This document shows positions 1 to 5,884 of a stretch of 6,249 bases of DNA, in pieces. The stretch spans positions 1 to 6,249 of the forward strand of contig JBJTWK010000092.1 of NCBI GenBank assembly GCA_046081705.1. The letters are read 5' to 3'. Within the stretch, counting starts at the first letter, position 1; every line of letters begins with the position of its first letter. A program made the position numbers and the translations under genes. This DNA is from IMCC26256 sp046081705 (GTDB lineage: Bacteria; Actinomycetota; Acidimicrobiia; IMCC26256). The notes beneath the pieces were generated by a model that worked only from the letters and a program-made list of their open reading frames with translations, had not been told where the DNA came from and did not search any database.

Positions 1-40
1 GGGCTGCCCGTGCTGGCCCGCCCGCTCGGGGTTGTCCCCG

Positions 41-108
41 CCCCCCCCCCTTCCCCTCCCCCCCCCCCCCCCCTCCCCCCCCCCCCTCCCCCCCCCCCCC
101 CCTCCCCC
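41..108. repeat. Low-complexity C/T tract (62 C, 6 T)
   Basis: The plus strand here is C runs of 10, 4, 16, 12, 15 and 5 bases separated by one or two T. Read on the minus strand it is four long G runs split by single A residues, a sequence that would strongly favour G-quadruplex formation if real. It lies directly before the permease start and leaves no room for a Shine-Dalgarno site. All three plus-strand frames through it appear open (Pro/Ser/Leu/Phe codons). Poly-G at the end of two-colour Illumina reads, seen here as poly-C on the opposite strand, is a known artefact, so the length and even the presence of the tract in the genome are doubtful. Positions 1-40 to its left are ordinary high-GC sequence that I cannot assign. 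Confidence 0.9.
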
Positions 109-113
109 GACCC

Positions 114-1187
114 GTGTTCCGTTCCCACTTCGGCACAGCGACCGTCGCGCTCGTCGCGTCGCTCATCGTCCTCGCCCTCACCTGGAGCGCGATCGCGACG
201 TTCGATGAGACCCTGCGCATCACCGCCCGCGCCCACCTCCCGGTCCACCTGATCGAGTGGACCCTGTGCGCTGCGACCCTCGCTGTGCCCTACGCCGGGC
301 TCCGAGCGTTCCTCCGGGCCCGGCGGGCACGCGCCCTCGCGGCCCGGGGTGATCTCCCGGCCGCCCGCGTCGCCGCCGAGGACGCCCGCGACGCGATGTG
401 GTACGTGCTGGGCCTCGGCCTGACCGCGCTCATCGTCGCGTTCGGCGCCTACCTCCTCGCAGCCAACGACGGCGCGCTCCGCCGCGTCATGTTCGACTGG
501 GACTACATGTGGCGCGGGCGCACCGCGCTCATCCGCGGCTTCTGGCTCAACGTCAAGATCTTCGTCGTCGCCCAGGTGCTCGTGCTCGTCTGGGCCCTCG
601 TCGTGGCGGTCGTGCGCATGCTCCCCGGTCGGGCCTGCGCACCGGTCCGGTGGCTGGCGATCGTCTATACCGACGTGTTCCGCGGGGTCCCGGCGATCAT
701 CGTGATCTACCTCATCGTGCTCGGGTTCGGACTCGCCGAGGTGCCGGGATTCGCGTCGATGTCCAAGGACGGCCAGATCTTCTGGCTCGCCGTCCTCGCG
801 TTGACCCTCGTCTACGGCGCCTACGTGGCCGAGGTCTACCGGGCCGGGCTCGAGAGCATCCACTGGAGCCAGACCGCTGCGGCGCGCTCGCTCGGGCTCT
901 CGCAGTGGCAGACCCTCCGCCACGTCGTGATCCCCCAGGCCGTCCGCCGGGTCCTCCCGCCCCTCCTCAACGACGCCGTCGCGCTCCAGAAGGACACCGC
1001 GCTCGTCTCGATCGTCGGGGTGGTCGAGGTCCTCGGTGCCGCCCAGTTGCTGAAGAACCGGTACTTCAACCTCTCACCCGTGTTCGGCTCGGCGATCTTC
1101 TTCCTCATCATCACGATCCCGTTCACACGTCTCGTCGACTGGCTCATGAGCCGGGACAAGCGCCGCACTCTCGGGGGCCAGGCGTGA
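114..1187 (+). CDS. Polar amino-acid ABC transporter permease (HisM/GlnP type) with N-terminal membrane extension
   Basis: Inner-membrane subunit of an importer of the His/Glu/Gln/Arg/opine class. Residues ~146-342 form the transport domain. It carries the EAA loop that docks on the ATPase (about 240-283; core AARSLGLSQWQTLRHVVIPQA at 256-276) and the motif TDVFRGVPAIIVIY near 186-199, both typical of this family. Predicted helices lie near 8-28, 46-66, 96-117, 146-168, 192-208, 222-238, 292-310 and 324-342. At 357 residues it is longer than the usual 220-250, because residues 1-130 are an added region with two or three helices and a charged loop. The start is uncertain: GTG 114 has only poly-C upstream, and the frame is open to the window edge, so the gene could be 5' incomplete. 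Its TGA overlaps the GTG of the ATPase gene. Substrate cannot be set from the sequence. Confidence 0.88.
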   Translation: MFRSHFGTATVALVASLIVLALTWSAIATFDETLRITARAHLPVHLIEWTLCAATLAVPYAGLRAFLRARRARALAARGDLPAARVAAEDARDAMWYVLGLGLTALIVAFGAYLLAANDGALRRVMFDWDYMWRGRTALIRGFWLNVKIFVVAQVLVLVWALVVAVVRMLPGRACAPVRWLAIVYTDVFRGVPAIIVIYLIVLGFGLAEVPGFASMSKDGQIFWLAVLALTLVYGAYVAEVYRAGLESIHWSQTAAARSLGLSQWQTLRHVVIPQAVRRVLPPLLNDAVALQKDTALVSIVGVVEVLGAAQLLKNRYFNLSPVFGSAIFFLIITIPFTRLVDWLMSRDKRRTLGGQA

Positions 1188-1927
1188 GCTTCATCGAGAT
1201 CGACGATGTCCAGAAGTGGTTCGGCGATCACCACGTGCTCCGCGGCGTGTCGCTCGACGTCGAACTGCACGAGGTCGTCTGCCTCATCGGGCCGTCCGGG
1301 TGCGGCAAGAGCACGCTGCTCCGGTGCGTGAACGCCCTCGAGCCCATCCAGGGCGGGGAGATCCGCATCGACGGCGAACGGGTGACCGGGCGGGGCGTCG
1401 ACATCGACGCACACCGGCAGGACGTCGGCAAGGTGTTCCAGTCCTACAACCTGTTCCCGCACATGACCGTGCTGGAGAACATCACGCTCGCACCCCGGAA
1501 GGTGCTCAAGGAGGCGCGCCGCGAGGCCGAGGCCCGGGCCATGACGCTGCTCGAGCGGATCGGGCTCGCCGAGAGGGCCTCCGACTATCCCGACCGGCTC
1601 TCGGGCGGCCAGCAGCAGCGGGTCGCGATCGTGCGCGCGCTCGCGATGCAGCCCCGTGTGCTGCTGCTCGACGAGATCACGAGTGCCCTCGACCCCGAAC
1701 TCGTCGCCGAGGTCCTCAACATCGTCCGGGAACTGGCGCACGAGGGCATGACCATGCTGCTGGCGACCCACGAGATGTCGTTCGCCCGCGAGGTCGCGAA
1801 CACGGTCTGCTTCCTCGAGCACGGCCGGATCGTGGAGCAGGGCCCGCCCGAGCAGATCTTCACCGCGCCCGCGAACGAGCGCACCGCCGAGTTCCTGCGG
1901 CGCGTGATCGCCGCCGGCCGTCTCTGA
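1184..1927 (+). CDS. Polar amino-acid ABC transporter ATP-binding protein (GlnQ/HisP type)
   Basis: Cytoplasmic ATPase that powers the permease encoded just upstream. All nucleotide-binding motifs are present in the 247-residue product: Walker A GPSGCGKST (36-44), Q-loop glutamine 86 in VFQSYNLF, signature LSGGQQQR (139-146), Walker B VLLLDE (159-164, catalytic Glu164), D-loop SALD (167-170) and switch His196 in LLATHEMSF. The length and the C-terminal EHGRIVEQGPPEQIF segment match the GlnQ/HisP group (about 240-250 residues). GTG at 1184 is chosen because it overlaps the permease stop in a GTGA junction, pointing to translational coupling, and puts SFIEIDDVQKWFG in the usual N-terminal place. 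One oddity: the family has DEPTSALDPE, whereas here it is DEITSALDPE (Ile165 for Pro). No binding-protein gene lies downstream; it is probably upstream of the window or elsewhere. Confidence 0.95.
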   Translation: MSFIEIDDVQKWFGDHHVLRGVSLDVELHEVVCLIGPSGCGKSTLLRCVNALEPIQGGEIRIDGERVTGRGVDIDAHRQDVGKVFQSYNLFPHMTVLENITLAPRKVLKEARREAEARAMTLLERIGLAERASDYPDRLSGGQQQRVAIVRALAMQPRVLLLDEITSALDPELVAEVLNIVRELAHEGMTMLLATHEMSFAREVANTVCFLEHGRIVEQGPPEQIFTAPANERTAEFLRRVIAAGRL

Positions 1928-1951
1928 GGCGACGGGACGATCCGCCGACGA

Positions 1952-2437
1952 TCAGGCCGGGGCGTCGAGCCGCTCGAGTCGGGCGGTGAAGTTGAGGTAG
2001 TCCCAGATCATCGAGTCGCCGTCGCGGCGGCGGCGCACCTCGACGGGCAGGCCGACCGGACGCAGCACGTGCACGCCGTCCTCGTAGGCGGCGACGACCG
2101 TGATCGGGGTCACGTGGTCGAACTCGGCGACGTCGTGCACGCCGTTGGCCTCGGTGCCGTCGCAGCGCATGTCGTGGACGATCCCGCTCGCCGTGACGAC
2201 GAGGCGATCGCCGGCCTGTTCGATGCGCTGCTCATGTCCGAGCACCCGGTGCTCCGGATCGTCCACGCCGTCGACCGCCACCGCCATAACCCGCCAGAGG
2301 CCGCGCAGATCGGGCGCGCCCGGCACCAGCGGATCGGCGCACCCGGCGAGCACCGGGGCGGGCATCGCGCCGGTCCAGCCGCCGGTCGGCGTGTACGCGA
2401 CCGGGATCTCGTCGACGGTCCGTCCCTCGGTTCCCAC
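1952..2437 (-). CDS. Unrecognised 161-residue protein, possibly a beta-barrel ligand binder
   Basis: I do not recognise this family. The product is 161 residues with no signal peptide and no membrane helix. The N-terminal ~40 residues are rich in Pro, Gly and Ala. From about residue 44 there is an alternating hydrophobic pattern typical of beta strands: DLRGLWRVMAVAV, QRIEQAGDRLVVTASGIVHDM, ITVVAAYEDGVHVLRPVG, MIWDYLNFTARLERL. A W-containing first strand after a Gly, followed by successive short strands, recalls lipocalin-like barrels, but this is only a resemblance. GTG 2437 is chosen because a G-rich Shine-Dalgarno-like run (complement of 2442-2447) sits about 5 bases upstream and a good promoter lies ~30 bases further up. 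The gene is divergent from the DUF2855 operon and converges on the ATPase gene with a 24-base gap. It ends with TGA. Confidence 0.75.
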   Translation of the reverse strand: MGTEGRTVDEIPVAYTPTGGWTGAMPAPVLAGCADPLVPGAPDLRGLWRVMAVAVDGVDDPEHRVLGHEQRIEQAGDRLVVTASGIVHDMRCDGTEANGVHDVAEFDHVTPITVVAAYEDGVHVLRPVGLPVEVRRRRDGDSMIWDYLNFTARLERLDAPA

Positions 2438-2454
2438 GCGTCCCCCCGTGTCGG

Positions 2455-2483
2455 TTGTGCGGATCCCTTCCGAACGGTAGGTT
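2455..2483 (+). promoter_or_regulatory. Candidate promoter for the DUF2855-SDR operon
   Basis: TTGTGC (2455-2460) and TAGGTT (2478-2483) are separated by 17 bases and would start transcription near 2490, about 50 bases before the DUF2855 ATG. The -10 overlaps the -10 of the oppositely directed promoter (2474-2479), so both could not be occupied by polymerase at once. The -35 match is moderate, so this is weaker than the minus-strand promoter. Confidence 0.35.
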
Positions 2484-2502
2484 CTGGCACTTGGAGTGTC
2501 AA
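2474..2502 (-). promoter_or_regulatory. Sigma-70-type promoter for the 161-residue protein gene
   Basis: On the minus strand a perfect -35 hexamer TTGACA (2502-2497) is followed, after exactly 17 bases, by TACCGT (2479-2474), which fits the TAnnnT form of actinobacterial -10 elements. The expected start of transcription is near 2467, giving a leader of ~30 bases that contains the G-rich ribosome site before GTG 2437. This is the best promoter in the window. Its spacer and -35 are covered by the dyad at 2485-2501, so a protein bound there would block it. Confidence 0.6.
2485..2501. promoter_or_regulatory. Imperfect 17-bp dyad, candidate operator
   Basis: TGGCACT-TGG-AGTGTCA: arms of 7 with six matching positions around a 3-bp centre. 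It covers the -35 and spacer of the minus-strand promoter and the likely start site of the plus-strand one, where a homodimeric repressor would control both directions. A shorter dyad GAAC-N5-GTTC (2472-2484) lies next to it. No regulator gene is in the window, so the binder is unknown. Confidence 0.4.
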
Positions 2503-2508
2503 TACGTA

Positions 2509-2525
2509 CCGTCGGTGACCGACGG
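2509..2525. promoter_or_regulatory. Perfect 17-bp palindrome, candidate operator
   Basis: CCGTCGGT-G-ACCGACGG: 8-bp arms match perfectly around one central base. It lies in the leader of the DUF2855 operon, 3 bases before the AGGAG ribosome site (2529-2533). One central base is too short for an RNA loop with the full stem, so a dimeric DNA-binding protein is the simplest reading. A 5-bp stem with a 7-base loop in the RNA, close to the ribosome site, is the alternative. Confidence 0.5.
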
Positions 2526-2540
2526 GTCAGGAGCGAGGAC

Positions 2541-3641
2541 ATGCACCTCGAAGTGCTGCGCAGCGACTTCCACCGCGTCCGGACGATCGACGGGGATCCC
2601 GGACCGCTGGCTCCCGGTGACGCACGGGTGACGATCGAGACCTTCGCGCTCTCCTCGAACAACATCTCCTACGCGGCCTTCGGTGACGCGCTCCGGTACT
2701 GGGAGTTCTTCCCCGCCGAGGCCGGCGCCGAGGGCGAGTCCTGGGGCCGCATCCCTGTGTGGGGGTACGCCCGGGTGACCGAGTCGGACTCCCCTGACCT
2801 CACCGTGGGCGAACGCCTCTACGGCTACTGGCCGATGGGATCGAGCCTCGACATCACCCCCGGTCGGGCCAACGACCGTGCCGTGTCCGACCTTGCGCCC
2901 CACCGCGCCGAGATGTCGAGCACCTACAGCCGGTACTCGCGCGTCGCCGCCGATCCGATGCTCGCAGCCGGACGGGAGGCGCACCAGATGCTGCTGTTCC
3001 CGCTCTTCTACACGTCGTTCCTCGCCGACGACTTCCTCGAGGACCACGACGACTTCGGCTCGGTCGTCACGATCGTCTCGAGTGCGTCGAGCAAGACCGC
3101 GATCGGCGTCGCCCATCGGGCGCGGGGCCGGGGTCGGCGCTGCGTCGGTCTCACGTCGGAGGCGAACCGCGCCTTCACCGAGGGCCTCGGCCTCTACGAC
3201 CGCGTCCTCACCTACGACCGCATCACCGACCTCGCCGTCGAGCCGAGCGAGTACGTCGACCTGGCCGGCAACGCCGCGGTGACCCGAGCGGTCCACGAGC
3301 ACCTCGGCGACGCGCTCACGCACTCGATGGTCGTGGGCGGCACCCACTGGGACCAGCCCGGCGACGCCGCGGGCACCCCGCTCCCCGGACCGCGGCCGGC
3401 GTTCTTCTTCGCGCCCACCCAGATCACCAAGCGGGTCCAGGAGTGGGGCCAGGAGACCATGGACCTGCGCCTCGGCGCGGCGTGGGACGACTACGCCGCG
3501 TGGTGCGACGGCTGGATCGAGTTCCGCGACTTCGTCGGGCCCGAGGCCGTCACCACCGCATTCCTCGAACTCCTCGAGGCGGGCGCCGACCCGCGCATCG
3601 GCTACATCTGCACGCTCGACCCTGCGGCGACGCCGCGCTGA
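2541..3641 (+). CDS. DUF2855 family protein (MDR-like, unknown reaction)
   Basis: The 366-residue product matches my memory of the DUF2855 family from end to end: an N-terminal LAPGDARVTIETFALSSNNI (23-42), then YAAFGDALRYWEFFP (44-58), WGRIPVWGYARV (68-79), GERLYGYWPM (90-99), RYSRVAADP (131-139), the segment SSASSKTAIGVAH (180-192), GLTSEANRAFTEGLGLYDRVLTYD (203-226), YVDLAGNAAV (238-247) and GGTHWD (266-271). The layout resembles medium-chain dehydrogenase/reductases: a GroES-like N-terminus, then a nucleotide-binding region, but without visible zinc ligands and without a classic GxGxxG loop. The reaction is unknown. ATG 2541 is chosen because AGGAG (2529-2533) sits 7 bases before it; an in-frame GTG at 2496 lies inside the operator region and is less likely. 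An SDR gene follows after 16 bases, so the two are probably one transcript. The protein is probably cytoplasmic, as no signal peptide is seen. Confidence 0.88.
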   Translation: MHLEVLRSDFHRVRTIDGDPGPLAPGDARVTIETFALSSNNISYAAFGDALRYWEFFPAEAGAEGESWGRIPVWGYARVTESDSPDLTVGERLYGYWPMGSSLDITPGRANDRAVSDLAPHRAEMSSTYSRYSRVAADPMLAAGREAHQMLLFPLFYTSFLADDFLEDHDDFGSVVTIVSSASSKTAIGVAHRARGRGRRCVGLTSEANRAFTEGLGLYDRVLTYDRITDLAVEPSEYVDLAGNAAVTRAVHEHLGDALTHSMVVGGTHWDQPGDAAGTPLPGPRPAFFFAPTQITKRVQEWGQETMDLRLGAAWDDYAAWCDGWIEFRDFVGPEAVTTAFLELLEAGADPRIGYICTLDPAATPR

Positions 3642-3657
3642 CACCCGGGAGACCGAC

Positions 3658-4479
3658 GTGGAACTCACCGACCGCACCGCCGTCATCACCGGGGCCGCCT
3701 CCGGCATCGGTCTCGCGCTCACCGAGCGGCTCCTCGACGAGGGCATGGCCGTCGTGATGGCCGACGTCGAGGCGGAGCGTCTCGCAGGCGAGGCCGCCCG
3801 GCTCACCAAGGCGGGCGGCACCGTCATCGGCGTGCCGACCGACGTCTCGGACGTGGGGCAGGTCGAGGCGCTGCGGGACGCCGCCGTGGCCCGGTTCGGC
3901 ACGGCGCACCTCCTCGTGAACAACGCGGGGGTCGCGGCGGGGATGCCGTCGTGGCGCACCCCGGCCGCCGTGTACGACTGGGTCGTCGGCGTCAACCTCC
4001 TCGGCGTCGCGTACGGGGTCAGCACCTTCGCGCCGATGATGGTCGAGCAGGGCGAGGGCCACATCGTGAACACCGCGTCCGAGGCGGGCCTGTCGGCGAC
4101 CCCGATGCTCGGCTCGTACCACGCCACGAAGTACGGCGTGGTCGGGCTCACCGAGGCGTTGTCGATGGAGCTCGACGGCACCGGTGTGGGGGTGTCCTGC
4201 CTGTGCCCCGAGCTCGTCGACACGAAGATCTTCGAGGCGACCCGCAACGCGCCCGAGGCCACCGGGCTGCCGAAGCCCCCGCCCATCCCGATGTCGACCA
4301 TCGAGGGCTTCATGCACACCGTCGCGATGGACCCCCGCGACGTCGCGGGCCAGGTCGTCTACGCGGTCCGGGCCAACCGGTTCTGGATCCTCACGCACTC
4401 CGTGACCCGCACGCGGGTCTCGGAGCGCAACGCCGACCTCGACGCGCAGCGCAACCCGCGCTCGCCGTTCGGCCGCTGA
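3658..4479 (+). CDS. Classical short-chain dehydrogenase/reductase (SDR)
   Basis: NAD(P)-dependent oxidoreductase of 273 residues with a Rossmann fold. Seen motifs: cofactor loop TGAASGIG (11-18), Asp36 at the end of strand 2 (MADV; an acidic residue here usually favours NAD over NADP), TDV (61-63), NNAG (88-91), Asn113, and the catalytic set Ser141, Tyr154 and Lys158 (SYHATKYG). The usual Pro-Gly pair after strand 6 is Pro184-Glu185 here (CLCPELVDTKI). A proline-rich stretch LPKPPPIPMS (204-213) sits in the substrate-loop region and the tail to 273 is basic and disordered-looking. The substrate (an alcohol or ketone) cannot be named. GTG 3658 follows GGGAG (3647-3651) by 6 bases. It lies 16 bases after DUF2855, so a two-step oxidoreduction with that protein is a reasonable guess. 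The stop abuts the stop of the glycosyltransferase gene on the other strand. Confidence 0.93.
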   Translation: MELTDRTAVITGAASGIGLALTERLLDEGMAVVMADVEAERLAGEAARLTKAGGTVIGVPTDVSDVGQVEALRDAAVARFGTAHLLVNNAGVAAGMPSWRTPAAVYDWVVGVNLLGVAYGVSTFAPMMVEQGEGHIVNTASEAGLSATPMLGSYHATKYGVVGLTEALSMELDGTGVGVSCLCPELVDTKIFEATRNAPEATGLPKPPPIPMSTIEGFMHTVAMDPRDVAGQVVYAVRANRFWILTHSVTRTRVSERNADLDAQRNPRSPFGR

Positions 4480-5589
4480 TCAGAGCCCGAGGTCGCCGAG
4501 GAGCCGTTCGACCCCGGCGTCGAACGCAGCGGTGGTGAACGCCGACGTCGCCAGGACCCGGACGCCCGCACTCGCCGTCGCCCAGCGCACCGGGTCGTCG
4601 AGCAGGGTCCGGGCGAGACGGGCCTGCTCCTCCGGCGCCTCGGCGACGAGGAGCGCGGCGACCCCCGGCTCGAGCCCGAGGTTCTCGGCCGCGCAGGGCG
4701 TCATGACGGTCGGCGTCCCGGCCGCCGCCGCGTCGAGCAGCCGCAACTTGAGGCCCGCCCCGAACCGCAACGGGCAGAGGTGGAGCCGGAAGCGCGCCAG
4801 GAACGCGACGGGGTCCTCGACCCGGCCGACCACCTCGGTGCGATCGTCCGCGAGGGCGAGGACCCGCGGGGTCGGCGCCGCGCCCGCGACCACGAGCGGC
4901 GGTCCAACGAGCGGGGCGACGCGTGTCGCGGCGATCACCGCGGCGTCCTCGTTGGGGCCGCCCGGGCCGGCGAGGAACCCGCCGAAGCACACGAGACCGG
5001 ATCGGGCCTCGAACCCCGGCACCCCCTCCGGCGCATCGACGGCGTACGAGCACACCGCGATCGCCGCATCGGGGTTGATCGCACGCACGAACTCGATCGC
5101 GTCCGGCGCGACGAGGAGCACACCGTCGGCCCAGAGCACCGCGGCGGCCTCCGCGCCGACCTCCGTGCCGGCACGCGCCTCGGCGACGAGGTCGTTGCGT
5201 GCGCGGGCCTTGCGCAGGCTCCGTCGGTGGAAGAGGCTCTCGGCGTCGTAGATCCGCACCGCCCGGGGCTGGGTACGGTCGATGAGCGGCCGGAACCGTG
5301 CGTGGTTGTCGGGCCGGGCGACGACGACCGCACCGAACTCCCCGACCCGCCGGCGCAGCAGGCCGTCCACGTCGCCCGCGTGCACCTCGACCCCGAGGGC
5401 CTCGAGTGCGGGGGCGTATCGGTCCCGCCCCGCCGGGTCCACCGCGCCCCAGACGAGGGGCCGCCCGGGCCGGACCCGCCGCAGCGCGGCGGCGAGGAGC
5501 AGGCTCCGGGGATCCCCGGCGCCCGCGTCGACGTGGGGCACCCGGTCCTCGATGACGAGGATCGGCGCGTGCGCCGCGTGCTCGGTCAT
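4480..5589 (-). CDS. Glycosyltransferase, GT-B fold, GT4-like
   Basis: A 369-residue protein with the two-domain layout of group 1 glycosyltransferases. The N-terminal acceptor domain begins ILVIEDRVPHVDAGAGDPRS (10-29), the form seen in GT4-like enzymes that open with 'DDRVPxxDxGxGxxR', and continues with VVVARPDNHARFRPLI (88-103) and IYDAESLFHRR (113-123). The donor-sugar domain contains GLVCFGGFL (198-206), VAGAAPTP (234-241), VVGRVEDP (253-260) and the hallmark PLRFGAGLKLRLLDAAAAGTP (273-293) followed by TPCAAENLGL. It should move a sugar from an NDP-sugar to a surface glycan or glycolipid; donor and acceptor cannot be read from the sequence. ATG 5589 overlaps the stop of the coiled-coil gene (ATGA), which fixes the start and suggests translational coupling; an in-frame start at 5622 would overlap that gene by far more. 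No membrane helix is seen. Confidence 0.88.
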   Translation of the reverse strand: MTEHAAHAPILVIEDRVPHVDAGAGDPRSLLLAAALRRVRPGRPLVWGAVDPAGRDRYAPALEALGVEVHAGDVDGLLRRRVGEFGAVVVARPDNHARFRPLIDRTQPRAVRIYDAESLFHRRSLRKARARNDLVAEARAGTEVGAEAAAVLWADGVLLVAPDAIEFVRAINPDAAIAVCSYAVDAPEGVPGFEARSGLVCFGGFLAGPGGPNEDAAVIAATRVAPLVGPPLVVAGAAPTPRVLALADDRTEVVGRVEDPVAFLARFRLHLCPLRFGAGLKLRLLDAAAAGTPTVMTPCAAENLGLEPGVAALLVAEAPEEQARLARTLLDDPVRWATASAGVRVLATSAFTTAAFDAGVERLLGDLGL

Positions 5590-5846
5590 CGACCGAGCAC
5601 GGCGCGCACCCTGGTCGCCCACCGCACGGCCCGGGTGGCACGCAGGGCCCGGACCTCGGCCTCGGCGGCCTCGGCCCGCTCGACCTCGTGGTCACGGGCG
5701 GAGCGCAGTGCCTCGACCTCGTCGGCGAGGCGGTCCCGCTCAGCCACGGCCCGATCGAGGTCGTCGTGCAGGGCGGCGAGCGTGGCGGCGCTGCGGGCCC
5801 GCTCGATCGCGAGCGCCTCGGCCTGCGTGCGGTCCGGCGGGGTCAC
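5586..5846 (-). CDS. Small coiled-coil protein with glycosyltransferase-type basic tail
   Basis: An 86-residue, almost wholly helical protein. Residues ~8-70 form a heptad-like run rich in Ala, Glu, Arg and Leu (for example LHDDLDRAVAERDRLADEVE at 26-45), typical of a parallel coiled coil. The tail ALRATRAVRWATRVRAVLGR (67-86) resembles the 'LRxSRSWRLTAPLRxxGR' ending that often follows coiled coils in large polysaccharide glycosyltransferases and methyltransferases. Here it occurs alone, with its stop overlapping the ATG of the glycosyltransferase gene. The likely role is as a scaffold or partner of that enzyme; this is inference. GTG 5846 is the best start; no clear ribosome site precedes it, and coupling to the hydrolase gene 38 bases upstream is possible. 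It may be missed by gene callers because it is short and high-GC. Confidence 0.72.
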   Translation of the reverse strand: MTPPDRTQAEALAIERARSAATLAALHDDLDRAVAERDRLADEVEALRSARDHEVERAEAAEAEVRALRATRAVRWATRVRAVLGR

Positions 5847-5884
5847 GGCGTGATCATCGCACGCGCCCGGTCGGCGTGCCGCAG

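Noticed and set aside
10..252. Proline-rich open frame from the window start through the C tract
   Set aside because: It is a run of Pro followed by Ser/Arg-rich sequence out of frame with the permease; explained by tract composition, not by a gene.
836..1822. Minus-strand open frame opposite the ABC permease and ATPase
   Set aside because: It is a shadow of the two transporter genes; no motif and no ribosome site.
1928..1951. Possible terminator between the ATPase gene and the convergent 161-residue gene
   Set aside because: Only a GGCG/CGCC 4-bp stem with an 11-base loop can be drawn and there is no T run; too weak to annotate.
2499..4319. Long open reading frame of about 600 codons on the minus strand, opposite DUF2855 and the SDR
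   Set aside because: Its product is low-complexity Arg/Ala/Gly/Val sequence without motifs, and the plus-strand frames encode two recognisable enzymes. Long antisense frames are expected at this GC content.
4391..5853. Long open frames on both strands overlapping the glycosyltransferase gene
   Set aside because: The products are Arg/Pro/Gly-rich with no domain, while the chosen minus frame has clear GT-B motifs throughout.
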